In this document: positions 12,053 to 24,273 of the stretch, piece by piece
How the letters are laid out: each line of letters opens with the position of its first letter
How positions within the stretch are numbered: position 1 is the first letter of the stretch
Assembly (NCBI RefSeq): GCF_000276665.1
Contig: NW_004955446.1
Coordinates: 14,558,398-14,622,397 of the forward strand
Source of the DNA: Chinchilla lanigera
Lineage: Eukaryota; Chordata; Mammalia; Rodentia; Chinchillidae
Reading direction: 5' to 3'
DNA length: 64,000 nt
Made by a program: the position numbers and the translations under genes
The notes under the pieces: generated by a model
What the model was told of the DNA's origin: nothing
The model's database searches: none
The model's input: only the letters and a program-made list of their open reading frames with translations

Positions 12053-12109
12053 TAATTTAGAAATTTTAGTGCTCACTTCGGCAGCACATATACTAATTTA
12101 GAAATTTTA
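12053..12109 (+). pseudogene. 3'-truncated, tail-less U6 snRNA retropseudogene with perfect 16-bp target duplication
   Basis: Bases 12069-12093 match the first 25 nt of U6 snRNA (GTGCTCxCTTCGGCAGCACA then TATAC) with one G-to-A change. They are flanked by identical copies of TAATTTAGAAATTTTA at 12053-12068 and 12094-12109. There is no poly(A). The next U6 bases (TAA) coincide with the start of the right duplication, giving 3-nt microhomology at the 3' junction. It lacks the rest of U6 and cannot be a functional snRNA gene. Confidence 0.93.
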
Positions 12110-14922
12110 ACTTATTATCACTAGCATACTAAAATTAAGAAATCACATTGTTCTTATATTAAATATTTAAAAAGAAAATTACTCTTAAGTAAGTTTTTAT
12201 AAACTTGCTTCAATTTTTGAACTATCCATGTTTGGATGAGAAAATGGTGACTTTAAAAGCATTTTACTAAGAAAAATGTCTTGATATATGTTAGAATAAT
12301 TTATAATGGCAATTAGTTTCACTATACATGATTTGGAAAATGATCTTTACAGAATATATAAAGAGCTACAGTTTAGATGATGAATGTCCAGTGATAAATG
12401 CAATCAGTTTTTTAGAGAAAATATGCAAAGCTAAGATTGTACAAAGGCTCCCATTTGACCTTTACAAGCAAAGCCCAGTGAATGATTGGAAGGATTATTC
12501 AGCTGATATAGGGAAGGGATAAAAAGTAAAAGGGAAAGCTTTTTGGTTTTTAATCAATTTTTTGTACTCACTATCTAAATTTCCTGTGGGTAACAGCACT
12601 TACTTGCAATTATAAAAACAATAAAAACGCTTCTACTAAATAAGCAAAATCATATTCACAAAACAAAACTTGGTGTATGTTTGTATTTGTTGTATCCTGT
12701 ACCATATAGGAACATTTTGCCAAACATATTATAATAAAACTTACAATATAAATATTTTTAAGGACTGGTAAATATACATGTACTCAGGCTTCAATATGGC
12801 ATATTAAAAGTCAAGTTAATGAGATATTTGGAAAATATATTTAATTTATAGCACAATATTATGGTTTATAGTAAAAATGTATAACTATCTTTGAGGTTCT
12901 AATATGATTTAGGTGCACTATTGAAGAATTTACATTTCCATAGATATCTATTTTATACAAAAAACACGTCTCCACTCTTGTTGAAGTTAGATTACAATGA
13001 TTTTGCTATTCAACCAGATTTTTTTACTTGTCTTATTTATAGAGATCCATTGTTTAGATAAAACAATTTTATACAGGTTGGACATCAAATGAATTCCTAA
13101 TACCAACCAGTGTGTACATTCTAGTTTCCCTTTAAAACTTAGCTAGACTTAAATTTTCTCTTTAAGTCAGAGAAATGATTAGATTAAAAAGATTAGACTC
13201 TTTCATATATACACAGCCCTTGTTCTCACCACCATGACAGAAAGTTAAGAGTTTGCCAAAGCTACAGTCACATATCCTGTGCGATCAGAAAGTTCTTTGA
13301 TTACCTTATTATCACCTTTTTCCTGAAGCTTCCTTCTAAAGGTAGATATTTAGAGGAAATGGGGAAATGGTGAGGCTTCTGGTGCCAGAGGAGCAATTAG
13401 TCCCTGAATCAGGTACAGACTTGGCTCCAGAAGAGAACTAAGAAGAGGAACAGTATCCATATCTTTATGTCTAGAAGCAGTATATTTTAGCCTCTTTGAG
13501 ACCTTAAAATGTAGTTTTTGAGTGTATAAATAAATATGGTAGAGAACTGTCATGTAAGTATACTGTATATTATTCACTGTAATTTTCAGACACGTTTTCC
13601 CATGTTACAACATCCCTGAAACTAGAATGTAACTAACAATTATATATTAGATTGACAGTATGGTTTTTACTGGTGCATTTTTTCAATCAGTGGTGACTTG
13701 TATTCAGTTAGCTACAAATATGGGTAAATATTTGTAACGATATAATTAAAAGGGACAATTTGACCTCTTAAGCATTTTATAAGTCTGACTGTAGTCTGTT
13801 TCATCATTCATTCAATAAAAAGTGCCTATTACAGTATCTGTAGGTACTAAGAATAAGAAGACCCTGTCCTTACAGAGTATACAGCAAGCTGGGAAACAGA
13901 CAACTAGATATTTAAATATAATATCATGCAGAATGTTATAGAGATAAAGCTGCTAGAGGCACACATATCCCTGAGGAAGGGGCTCTAGTCTACCCAGGGA
14001 GTCTTTTGAGAATGAAATTTCAATGAGGATTTAAGGATCCATAGTAATGGGGTTAATTGTTTATGCTAAGGCCAGAGGAACAGCTGAAAGAAATTAAAAA
14101 TTCTTGAGGAAAGAAATATATTTAGTTCATTTGCATCTTTTGACACTTTTCTGTACTTGTTTTGAAAGCAAATACAATTCTCCAGTCACAGACTGCCCTG
14201 AATAGGCAATCTATTCTGATTTAGCAGTGTGGAAACAATTCAAATATCTTTCATCTCAGTTTCTTCTTAACATGAATTCAGTCACACCACTTTCTGTTTC
14301 ATACAACAAATGCAGTGAGGTAAAGAGTGGTAATTGATCCCTGTTACTACTCTGTTCTATTCAGCTATTTTAAAGGGGTACATAGAAGTTCTATGTCTCA
14401 ATGGGAAGTGTTTTGGGTTGGAGGTAGGAGAACAAAGAAGGTAGAGGTGTATCCACCTAAAGAGGTAAGATCAATAATGATTAATAGTGGCCCAAGAGTT
14501 CATGATCAAACTAGCTAAGTAAACATCCTGTAAACCAAAGTAGCATGTAGATTTCACTGTTACTCTCATTGCCTTTTTACTGAAGAGAAAACAAAATCCC
14601 GTGAAGCACTGTACCCTTGACAGATCCCATAATGACTAAGAAAATTTTCACCATCTTTAATAACCCTAACAAAGCACTCTGGCCATTTCTTTGGGTAAGT
14701 GACTTTTACCCCATATTCAGCCATCAGATCCTCACTGCATTTTGAATAGGAAATCTTGCCTGTAAAAAACATCACAGACAATACTTGTTCCTAGGCCAAA
14801 GTATTTCTAGAAAGGAAAGACGTATAACTCCAGGGTAATTCAGGGATATATGTGATAAGACTAGAAAATACGGTGAGTGCCAAACTTTACATAATTTATT
14901 ACAGTAAAAAAAATTGCCATTA
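12110..14922. other. intron 1, unassigned sequence with traces of an old interspersed repeat
   Basis: No gene recognised; the open frame at 12328-12522 has no known features. Around 13808-14090, a motif order (ATTCATTCAATAAAAAGTGC ... CCCTGTCCTTACAGAG ... AAGGCCAGAGGAACAGC) resembles an old mammalian interspersed repeat that I cannot name with confidence. Confidence 0.35.
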
Positions 14923-15150
14923 ATCCCCCTCAGAATATTCCCCCTCACTCCAAACATGCTTATTCCATCATTCTTGGCATTTCCTGAAGCAGTTCTGGAA
15001 GACCTCATGCATGAGTGTCCTCAGTTGTGCCCTTATGGCTGCATAGATATCCTGAATCAATTCAAAATGTTTACTTTTTAATGTTGTTGTGACTTTACAG
15101 AAGAACCAGAGATCACATAGTGCCAGATCCATTTAATAAGGTAGGAGAGA
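14923..15150 (-). mobile_element. fossil Tc1/mariner-type transposase, C-terminal part
   Basis: Reading the minus strand from about 15140 down to 14923 gives one frame over roughly 70 codons that matches the C-terminal part of mariner transposases. The DLALCDLWFF block corresponds to the family's SPDLAPCDF motif, carrying the third catalytic Asp of D,D34D. HFELIQDI, VFQNCFRK and EGEYSEGD blocks follow in order. At least two codons have become stops. It is not coding today. The 5' half and terminal repeats were not identified. Confidence 0.85.
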
Positions 15151-15335
15151 ACACACCAGAATATTTTACCGGCCTGTCTTTCCCTGTGATGGCATTCACC
15201 AGCATTCTCTGTAACTTGGATCATCCCTCATAAAGACACTCACAAAAGAGGACTTTAAGAACTGCTTCAGAAAGAAGCAAGAAGAATGAAATGTGTGTCT
15301 GAACCCAGGAGGAGTACTTGGAGGGAAATTTGGAG

Positions 15336-15378
15336 GAACTTGCAGTGATCCTCCTGCCTCAGTCTCCCTAGTGTTGGG
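15336..15378 (-). repeat. B1 fragment
   Basis: AACTTGCAGTGATCCTCCTG followed by CCTCAGTCTCCCTAGTGTTG is an antisense B1 fragment. Confidence 0.75.
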
Positions 15379-15689
15379 CAATGTATCTTTTAATGAAATT
15401 TTTTTAAAAATTTAAGTATTTATGGCATACAGTATTTTGATCACTCCTAATGTCTTCCTAATAAACAGAAATTGTTGTTATTTGAGGTATATTTAAAGTA
15501 GGGTAGGTCATCTCATTTGACTACATACCTAAATGACACAGAAGTAACACTTGCATCATTAACTAGATCCTTATCAAAGTCTTTTAGAAAATTAAGTTTG
15601 GGTTTCACAGATGTAAAGAGCAGTAAGCAAAAAGGTGACAAACACATTTAGGCACATTTTAGCCTATCAAATCTGAGGTCAGAGATATG

Positions 15690-15870
15690 AATTGAGTACT
15701 TTTCTCTACTAATGTGACTTTGGACAAATGATATTAATTTGTTCATACTTTGGTTTCTTCACCTCTGATACAGATAATAGTTTGAAACCTTCATTTTTTT
15801 AGATTAAAACGAAATAAAACTTGCAAAGTTCTTGGCATAGGGCCTTACACCCAGTACATTGTAACATTGA
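15690..15870 (+). repeat. MIR SINE, decayed
   Basis: Includes GTGACTTTGGACAAATGATA, then TTTCTTCACCTCTGATACAG and GTTCTTGGCATAGGGCCTTA in MIR order. Confidence 0.7.
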
Positions 15871-16600
15871 TCTGTGCTTGTTATTCCCTATTATTGACAT
15901 TTGTCCTCTGGAAGGCTGAATCCTACCATCTGGGTATGGCCAGTGGCAAGGCTGGATCAGACGTTACAAGGCAGAGGGAAATATGGTTATTTTCCCTATT
16001 CATTCCTTGCTGGCCTTCAGTTTTGGCATGAGCTGCTTTCTTCTCCCTGTAGCCACACTGCTCTGGTCCCATAGCCCAACTCTCATCCTTAGAGTTCACA
16101 GTCAAACTCAGACCTAGGAATGGTCATGGTTTTTCTTCCCACTGTTACTTCAAGTATTTCCTCCCCGTTGTTGCTGTTCTAAGTGCTCTCCATCTTTTCT
16201 TAGTTTCCTTAAGGCCTTTCTAAACTCTCCCTTTTTATTACTTTTTTCAGTTAAATCTTCTGTATGTGCCACTAGTTTATGCTGGGACTTTGGCCTGTGT
16301 AAACTATCAATAAGGACTTTATTTGGACATAGTAGAGAGTGTCTTCCTTGACAGATGATTTAATAAACATGTAAAGAATCTAATAAAAGACCTTCCCCAG
16401 TGGGAAGTTTATTGGAATAGTAGTGGTTTGTTGTGATACAAACTCAGCTTTGAAGGCTAGTGAGAGTTTGTTTAGATGGCAGGGGGTAGAAGGAAGGAAG
16501 GGTGGAGTTCTTTTCTAGATGCATAATACAAATGAGCAGGAGGATTTAGAGGAGGGTAAGGAAATGTGATTGACTATAGTAGAGATGTTAAATTATGGGA
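15871..16600. other. intron 1 sequence, nothing recognised
   Basis: No coding or RNA signal; the minus-strand open frame at 15923-16105 has no recognised features. Confidence 0.4.
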
Positions 16601-17034
16601 TGTGGTAGGCAGAATAACATTCATCTTTCAAAGATGACCTGTCCTAATCCCTGTAATCTGTAAATATGTTACTTAGATGGCAAAAGTGACCTGCCAGATA
16701 TGATTAAAGATTTCAAGATAGGAGAGACTATTCTGGTGAAATAACCCCAGTGTAAATAATAGAGTCCTTAGGAAGGCAGTAGTACTAGAGTCACAGAAGG
16801 AGATGTCTTGCTGGCTTTGAGAGTGGAGAAAGCCAAGCAGGTGGCCTCTCAATGCTGGAACAAGGAAAGAACCTGATTCTCGTCTAGAGCCTCCAGAAGA
16901 AATTGCCCAGGCAGCACCTGGATTCTAGCGTAGAAAAACCTATGATGTACAGAGCTGTAATATAGTAAATTTATGTTGTTTTAAACTGGTAAATATATGG
17001 CAGTTTGTTGCAATGGCAATAGGAAACTGATACA
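16601..17034 (+). mobile_element. ERVL-MaLR solo LTR (MLT1-like)
   Basis: Starts TGTGGTAGGCAGAATAACAT and ends GGAAACTGATACA. The interior follows the MLT1 consensus order: CTAATCCCTGTAATCTG, ATTAAAGATTTCAAGATAGG, GAGCCTCCAGAAGAAA, TTATGTTGTTTTAAACTGG. A single old LTR without interior. Confidence 0.85.
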
Positions 17035-17726
17035 GTGGTAATCAGAAAAAGGGCCAGATTAGCATGATCTGTTGAAAACTTTGGGATTTATTTGAGAGGC
17101 AATAAAGAACTACAAAAGATTTTTGACTAAAATATTAGATACAATGAGAATGATGCATTAGAATGGTAGATTAGAGATTGGGTTCAACGAGTTTATCTTT
17201 AAAAAGATAAGCTCTGTGGTAGTAGGCATGGATGGTACACTGATGAGAACTCAGACTAGGTGTTGATTCCATGAATTAATGACAAGTTTCCAAATATAAG
17301 GAAAAAAACTGCCAGAATATTGCTGACTGAAAGGTAAACCAGCAAAGAAAAGGAACCAATCAAATTTCAGATCCTTAGTGTTAGATTTTGAAATGGGACT
17401 AATTTATAGCATGTATGAGGAACTTGCTGATGCTGTCAGTAATACTTTTTTCAGTTCTAAATTTCAGTATTCAGTCATTTACTCTAGCACACAAAGAATC
17501 GAATATAATTTTTAAAAAGCTTGGATTATTTTCCTATAAGTCCCTCCTCAGATTCAGCAACGTTTACTGTACTAACGTGTATGAACATTATAATTTGTTA
17601 ACCATCCCCTCCCTTCTTAAAGTTTCTTTTTCTTTTTAGAGGATACCAAAACTAATTAGATAATTTCCTGCACTGTGATTACTTCTTTGACAAATTGAAA
17701 AAAAGATATAATTTGGACTGGTTTTT

Positions 17727-17870
17727 TAAGGTAATTTTTTTATTGGTACATTTTAGATATAGTGAATGATAACATTCATTGTAGGGAATTTGTACCATAA
17801 TATCTTGCTTCTGCTTCTTTTTCTCCCATTCCCCTCCTCTCCCTTTAACCCCTCTTCCCCTCCTTATTTA
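17727..17870 (-). repeat. L1 3'-end-like fragment, antisense (family member 1 of 4)
   Basis: TTTTTATTGGTACATTTTAG...GTAGGGAATTTGTACC...then a pyrimidine-rich CCCATTCCCCTCCTCTCCCT tract. The same ordered block occurs at about 33188, 34430 and 54645. On the minus strand it reads as a purine-rich 3' UTR followed by an A-rich end. Confidence 0.55.
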
Positions 17871-18989
17871 CAAAATGAACTGTTGTGGAATTATTAAGAC
17901 TTTTCATGATAAAAACAACAAAACGCAGACTATCTCCAAAAATTTGGGTTGAGGTTGAATCATAAATTGAGCATGTGTAAAGCATAGTGACAGTAGCTGG
18001 TAAATTAAACTACTCACTGGCTGTAATGCTGTTTAGAAGTTACCACTGTCTGTATCACTGGGCATTTCTGGAGAAGTGGAAACTGGATGAAAAGCCATTA
18101 GCTCATCGTTAACTATTAACACCACCTTACAATGAAAAAAACCTCTGTGTGCTAATAATCCCTTTTAAGTAATCTTCATAAAAGTTAACAGTGCTTGGTC
18201 ACCTCAATCAGGATTAAACTGGATGGCTTCCTCTTATTTTTAAGGGTAAACACTAATAAGCATTAATACGCATGCCAGCAGTAAAAAAATCAAACAATTG
18301 AGGACATCAAACAGTTGAGCCTCAGTGATATGCTAAAGCCAGCCATTAATGAAGCTGTTAATCAGGTCATTCTCTTTCACTTACAGCTTTCACCCCAATG
18401 CTTCCACTCCTTTACCTTCCCTCACCATTTCAACTTTACCTTCTAAGCCCCAGGGACTTGTAGAAAGATCTGACCAAGGCTTAATCATTAGGAAAATCTT
18501 AGAATGAGGCAGTCCTCTGAATTGGATATAATTTCACATGTTTACTGTGTTTTTAAAATTCCACTTTAAAAAAACACACCTATATGAAATAATATTATTT
18601 TGCATCTTAAAAAATAGCCTGTGCTGTTCACTATTTCTCAGTTTCAAAATGTTTGTCCTCTTGGTTGCTGACAAAAGCATAGTGTCAGGACAGGAAAGAA
18701 TTTTGCACTGCATTCTAAATCTATTAGGGTAGATTTAGCGGAGTCTCTTAAATACTAGACTGCAAGAAAATGCTGGAATGTCCACTCCAGAACAGCCTGA
18801 GGGTTGGAACTTTGATTATGAACCGGTCACCCTTCGTTATCCCTCACAAAAAGGTGTGGAAAAGCCATTCAGCCAAGTCCTAAAATACAGTGCACATGGT
18901 GAACACAACTTTAATTTGAAAATCTAGTTATACCAGGTGAAAGAAAGTTTTCAGCACTGCCTCATTCCTACTGCTGGGCTGGAGAGGCT
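17871..18989. other. intron 1 sequence next to ITGA1 exon 1, nothing recognised
   Basis: No repeat or reading frame of note. It may contain conserved non-coding elements that I cannot detect without alignment. Confidence 0.4.
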
Positions 18990-19490
18990 GAAGCCACACC
19001 GGAACTAATTCCTATCAAAACCCAAAGCAGAGACTCACTGTATTGCTCACCTGGCCGGGCCACCCGCCCGGCCGAGCGTATGGGTGCCCTGTGCCTCGCT
19101 CCCGGCTCCCCACGCCCGAAATGCTGAAAGCAAAACGGAGTCCTTACCCATGAGAAGCCATAAGCAGGCGACAGCGACCTCTGGGCTGCCCGGGCGCCGG
19201 GGGGCCATGGCTGGAGCCGCAATAGCCTGGGACGCGCGTGTCAGGCACGGACAGGACTGAGCACCGCCGTGCTCTGGACCACCTCTTCGGGCTGCGCGTC
19301 CCGTCCTCGGCCCGCCGACCACACAGCCCAGACACGGCAGAGGAGTGATTTCTTGTCTTTCGGTCGAAAGCCTTTAAATCGGCAGCACACTTTTCACCTC
19401 CTAAACGGCCGTCCGCTCCTCGTCCGCTCCTTCGCGCTTTCAGTCGAAAATCTCACTGGCAAGCTTCCCAGGCTCTGACCGAGACATGGA
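18990..19490 (-). promoter_or_regulatory. CpG-rich ITGA1 first-exon/promoter segment
   Basis: This GC- and CpG-rich block surrounds ITGA1 exon 1; upstream of the minus-strand ATG it extends to about 19490. A TTTAAA element at 19373-19378 lies about 165 nt upstream of the ATG and could act as a weak TATA box. Next to it is a short inverted repeat CTTTCG-GT-CGAAAG (about 19357-19370). In human, a non-coding first exon of PELO also starts near the ITGA1 promoter, so transcripts of both genes may arise here. That last point is inferred for this species. Confidence 0.65.
19148..19208 (-). CDS. ITGA1: Integrin alpha-1, exon 1 (start codon and signal-peptide coding part), partial gene
   Basis: The minus-strand ATG at 19208-19206 opens a 20-codon segment beginning MAPRRPGSPE, followed by a hydrophobic stretch VAVACLWLL. 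One base of a split codon precedes a GTAAGG donor at 19147-19142 (phase 1). The mammalian ITGA1 signal-peptide exon begins with a similar MAPR...VAVAC.WLL pattern. ITGA1 is the collagen/laminin-binding alpha subunit of integrin alpha1-beta1, a type I plasma-membrane protein; this exon supplies only most of the signal peptide. The remaining exons lie beyond position 1 of the window, because intron 1 is very long and encloses PELO. The supporting evidence is the short match, the splice donor, the CpG-rich setting and the correct synteny with PELO. Confidence 0.87.
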
Positions 19491-22400
19491 CAAATAAAGC
19501 CAGCATCGCGGGTCCTTTTTTAGGCTAAAGTCCACGGCCAGCAAGGCAAACCTTAAAGGGACATCTGCCTTTTCATTGAGAGGGTGATCTCTCTCTCCGT
19601 GCCAAATCCCTAAGGTGGTGAAAGACTGGCAAGGGCTGGACCCTGGTGAGGGTGTTGCCAGCCCAGTGGCTCCGCCCTCACACCCCTAGCTTTTCCAGAG
19701 TCTGGACAGGAAGGGCACTGTAGAAGTGCCTGGGCTGTTGATCCCTTAAAGGAGGGCTGCTGCTTGGACCGACTGCGCAAACCCGCCAGGCTGTCTGAAA
19801 GTGAGCGTAGCTGATATCCCGGTTTCCAGAGCTCAAAACTCCGGGACTTCCCCTTAAGGTCCTTGGCCCTAAGGGGGGGCGTCCCCGCCACGCCCCACTG
19901 AGGGCTCTGCTTATGCTTGTGGAAGGATCGCTTCCTTTATGACTGCTGGTTAAAGGATGGTTAAAGATAAGTTTTATTTACCTTCCTTTTTTCAATAGAG
20001 GGAAAACTATGGTAAAGAGAAAAAGGAGAAATAAGACAGAAAAAAAAAAGACGTGCAAGAGGAAATGGGGAGGGGAAGGAAAAGGAGGGAAATAGTTTTA
20101 GAAATGGAATGTGTGTGGGCTATTTTAAGCTGAATTAGGATGTTTGTACACCGAACATCAAATCTAATAAAGAACTCGGCATTGTTTTATGAGTAAATGT
20201 GCATAAAATAGTGTTCATGTTGTTTTTCCTAGACTGGAACCAGAGATGTGCCTAAGAGTTCTTGTCTCTCCCTTGCCTGGTGTTGAACAAACCTCCTACA
20301 GTCAAGAACCATTTTCACCCATTAACTTCAACAAATGAGCAGCTGTGTCTCAGTGGTCTTGAGAATTCCAGAGAAAGGAACAGATGAGTGGGTTTAACGT
20401 TTAAAGGAATCAATTCAACAACTAATTGAGTCCCTATCCAGAATGTGTAGGAACAGGTAGGACAAGAATGTTGCCCAAAGAGGGTTGCTTGCCTAGAACA
20501 CAGTACAGGTAAACTATTACATCTAGCTCCAGGGACAGGAGCAAGGTAAGAGGCCTGCAGGGATGATTGTATATATTGCTAACTAGAGGAATGCAGCAAC
20601 TAAAACTTGAAGATAAATGTTAAAGAGCTTAATGAAGGTCAAAAATAAGGTGGCGGAGCTATGAGGTTGCAGACTATCAAATCTCAGCGCCACAACCCAT
20701 TAGCCAAGGAATTCTTCTTCTCATTTATGAGTTTGAGGTAATTTATTTATGTATTTGGAGTGGTTTATTACTAAGTAAATATACCAAAATCCTGTCTCAC
20801 TCTGTTTTTAAGTTTCATAATGTCTTAGTTTTAGTTTCAAAATCATACAATTGAGTTCTAGAAAAATATTATTGCTGGGTCACAGTTCAAGCCCATTAGA
20901 CATTGCTGGGACTCCTTTGCTTCCACTAAGTGTTTTCATCTTTCCAAAGAATGCCTTTCTTGGGTACATCTCATCTCTCTGTGTATGGTCTCAGTTATAT
21001 CTTCTATGAGTATAATCCATTGGGTCTTGCAAAATAGTAAGTACTGATTAATAGTTGAGCATTTAAAAATCATAATTAATTTACTAAAAATAGCTCAAAA
21101 TTGCTTAGTGTTCAAAAAGAATAATGTGCATGTGTATGTGTGTATATATATGTACAAACATGAATTTTCTGTGTGTGCATATATATATACATATATATGC
21201 ATATGCATTTATATCATTCTAGTAAATTGTAATGTATTTCATTGGGAACATTGAAATGAAATTATAAAATATCTTGTTGAAATAATGTTGGGTTAAAATA
21301 TACTTATATGATCAAATCTGTGAAAAGTGAAAATTTTTCCTGTCATTTCTGGGTCCAACATGTAATTTCAATTTAAACATCCATCTTTCCTCTAGGACTT
21401 AACAAATTTAATGGTCATAACTGCCAATACCAGTGATTTCATTAAGATTAATTTTCATATGTGTTAGAAATCTTATTGCAGTAGTTATTGATATTCATTG
21501 TGTCAAATCAGCCCAAAGGTAGAGACTGAAAAATAGCTATTGTTTGAAAATTAAATTTAGAATAAGTGCTCATTTCTGAACCACAATAAACCTAAATACA
21601 AATCAATATCATGCAAGATATTTTCTTTCTGTATCCTGATAGGAAGACATGTCACTGAATAAGCTGAAATTTAAAGAAGATAAAAACTTATCCAGTGTCA
21701 CAAACCAATAATTATATTGATATAGGACCTCCAAGTGATATAGGAAAATGTATTATAACTCCCAACCTGTTAGATGTCGTGTTCCCCAAACTCAAAGAAT
21801 GAATTTTATTGAGGGAGAGACAGCTCTTGCTTGAGAGAGATAGGAGCAGACTTGGAAAGGGAGTTGACCGCAGCTCACTGCTCACAGGAAGTTTTACAGA
21901 GCAAAATCACAAGGCAAGTACAAGGTGGGACAAAGCTATGATCAACCAATACAATTACAAATATAGTCACTTAGATAATATTGATCCATGGAGAAGCAAG
22001 TCACATAGCAAGTGTATGTAGAAAGAACAAGAACCTTTTTTAGAAGAGATAGATCAGGAGTTCCAATCACCTGAGGCCTATTTAGAATGTCAGTTGTAGT
22101 ATATTGTTTATCCCTCAGGGAGGCATGTAGGTCTAGTCATTCCATCTCTATCTTGAGGCTTGGCCTTCAGTGAATGTGCCTCCAGCCACAGTTGTAATGT
22201 GTTCTTACTGCTGCACTGACTCCTATAATATTTCTACCTAACTTAGCTGTATGTAATAATATGAGGATACTTTGTACAATGTCCTTTCCTATTTTAAATG
22301 AGATGTGGTCTGATAAGGTCTCTCTTATGGTTTGGAACCATAAGTGAAAATTAAAAATGAGCCAAGAATTTGAAGACTGATCTGATTAAGAATTTGAAAA

Positions 22401-22539
22401 GTAGAGTCTATTAAATGAGGCAACAGTAGTTGGGATTATTGGAAAACAGTCTTATAAAGAAAAACATATACTTTATACCAAAGTATTCTTGGTTTACTCT
22501 AACCTACTGAGCAAAACTACTGGAGTAAATAATGTTCTC
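19491..22539. other. upstream flank of ITGA1; simple repeats; possible antisense LTR
   Basis: Moderately GC-rich until about 19900, then AT-rich. TG/TA microsatellites lie at about 21124-21206. Minus-strand sequence at about 21790-22060 ends with an AATAAAATTCATTC-type signal and may be a decayed ERV LTR. No gene recognised. Confidence 0.4.
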
Positions 22540-22730
22540 GAGTTACGTTGTATGGATTAAAACTCTGCAACCACAATTTAATATCTGTGTGATGTGGGAA
22601 AAGTTATCTAGTGTCTCTGAGTCTTGGTTTTCTGAAAAATAAAAGGGGATGAAAATAGTGCCCTTCTCTGACAATCATCATGATAGTTCAATGAGGCAAG
22701 GTACAAGTATTTAGCACAATAACTGAGTTG
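22540..22730 (+). repeat. MIR SINE, decayed
   Basis: ACTCTGCAACCACAATTTAA ... TCTGAGTCTTGGTTTTCTGA ... AGTTCAATGAGGCAAGGTAC, in MIR order. Confidence 0.7.
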
Positions 22731-24260
22731 AAGGACGTGCTCCACTTCTAGAACTCATTCTTCTCCCAGTGGTAAGTGGACAGTGGAGACATAGGCAGAC
22801 CTATCTGTGCTAGGCCTTGCAGGAACTGGTACCATTTGATGGCCATCAGAAAGGGAGTTTGTTTAGCTAAAAGCATTGCCACCAACTCATTGTTTTTCTA
22901 CAATCCTCACATTTGGGATATTTACCTCATATTATGGAATTATCTGGATATGCCTATGAATTGGGTAAACATCAGAATAGCAGATCTCACTGTAACATGA
23001 ACAATACATTTTGCTAGGTGTTAAAGATTTTTTTTTTTTTAACAAAAGAAAGATATTTCACTAAGTGATTTCTGTCCCTGGGATATCTGCTAAGGTTCTT
23101 CCAAAATAAAATAATGCATCCTAAATCACAGCATAAATAAAGTGCTCCCACCTGGAAGATGGTGCCAAGTTTACTGTGTAATAAAAAACTCAAAAATTGT
23201 TGCATGTTAAAAAACAGACTTTTATAATAAAATTCAAAAGTGAATTTTTTAAAAAAAGTTAATCATAAGATTTCAAATAAGCTTTAGGGTAACACCAAAG
23301 TATGTATCAACTCCTCATCCCTTCCATTCTGAGGAGTTAGGGGTGGTAAATTGTCTAGAAATACTTCTTTTTTTACAATTCCTTGAAGATTCAGATTTTA
23401 GAATTTTACTCTATGCACTCAAGAGAATATCTGACAAGTCAGTGATGCTGGGCTAACCCTGTGAACAACAAAGTCAGTAGCTCAATAATTTTTAATTTCC
23501 TGATGTATATTTGACTGCAGGGTTATGTTCTTCAGAGGCAGAAATGGACAGCATGTTTTTTATTCTACTGTAAATCTGCTGTCCATTAAGTTCTTTACTT
23601 ATAACTAGAAACAGAAAATAAGTAGTTTTTTCCTTACTCCTAACATTGACATGTTTCTTTTTAAGCCTATTAAGTTAAACTAAGTCATCTAAATTAGTTG
23701 CTGCTGTAATACCTAAAAACTCATGATTTCCTCTATGAGCAAAATAAAGTTGCAGTGATGCAGCTCTTGAATGTCATCAGTAGCCCACCATTTGTTTCTT
23801 GTTATTGTGCAATGTTCTTGTGTGTGTGTGTTTTCATTTAAAATATGAAATAGGTGTTCCTTTTGACCTATTTCCTGAAAGAGTTTGTGCCAGAAACCTT
23901 GTCCAAAGACATCTGGGCAACTAGTACTTCAGGAAACAAAAAGCACTTGACTTCAGAATCTTGGTGAAATATGCTTCTTAATACTGTAGGAAATTTCATT
24001 CAACTTACTGGAAGCCTTCAACATGAGTGACACACAAGGGCTGAAGCAGGGAGGCTGTGCCAGGGAGGTACCCTGGCAGGAATACTTAATCCGTGGCACT
24101 CTATGACTCAGAATCATAACCACTGATGAGGAGAGGCATTTTAGCTGCACTGCTGGGTCCCATATGTGAATATGAGCTTGTGATGTTGTATTACACTATA
24201 TGGTTAGACAATTCTAGGATTATTTGAACAGGCCAATTTACTTTCCATTGACCAATTTCT
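22731..24260. other. intergenic, nothing recognised
   Basis: AT-rich sequence without clear repeats or genes apart from homopolymer runs (T run near 23029-23040) and a short (TG)n at about 23819. Confidence 0.4.
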
Positions 24261-24273
24261 AAAACATTAAAGT

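Larger units (their letters stand above)
1..19147 (-). other. ITGA1: 5' part of ITGA1 intron 1 (contains PELO)
   Basis: Everything from the ITGA1 exon 1 donor (19147) down to the window start is inferred to be intron 1, because no sequence resembling ITGA1 exon 2 was seen on the minus strand. The complete PELO coding region is nested in it on the same strand. The rest is AT-rich sequence with SINEs, MIRs, one MLT1-like LTR and a mariner fossil. Confidence 0.75.

Noticed and set aside
12069..12093. Functional U6 snRNA gene
   Set aside because: Only the first 25 nt are present, with no pol III promoter context and no terminator.
18968..19335. Longer minus-strand frames around ITGA1 exon 1
   Set aside because: Only 20 codons from 19208 before the GTAAGG donor match integrin alpha-1; the longer frames read into the 5' UTR or intron, helped by high GC.
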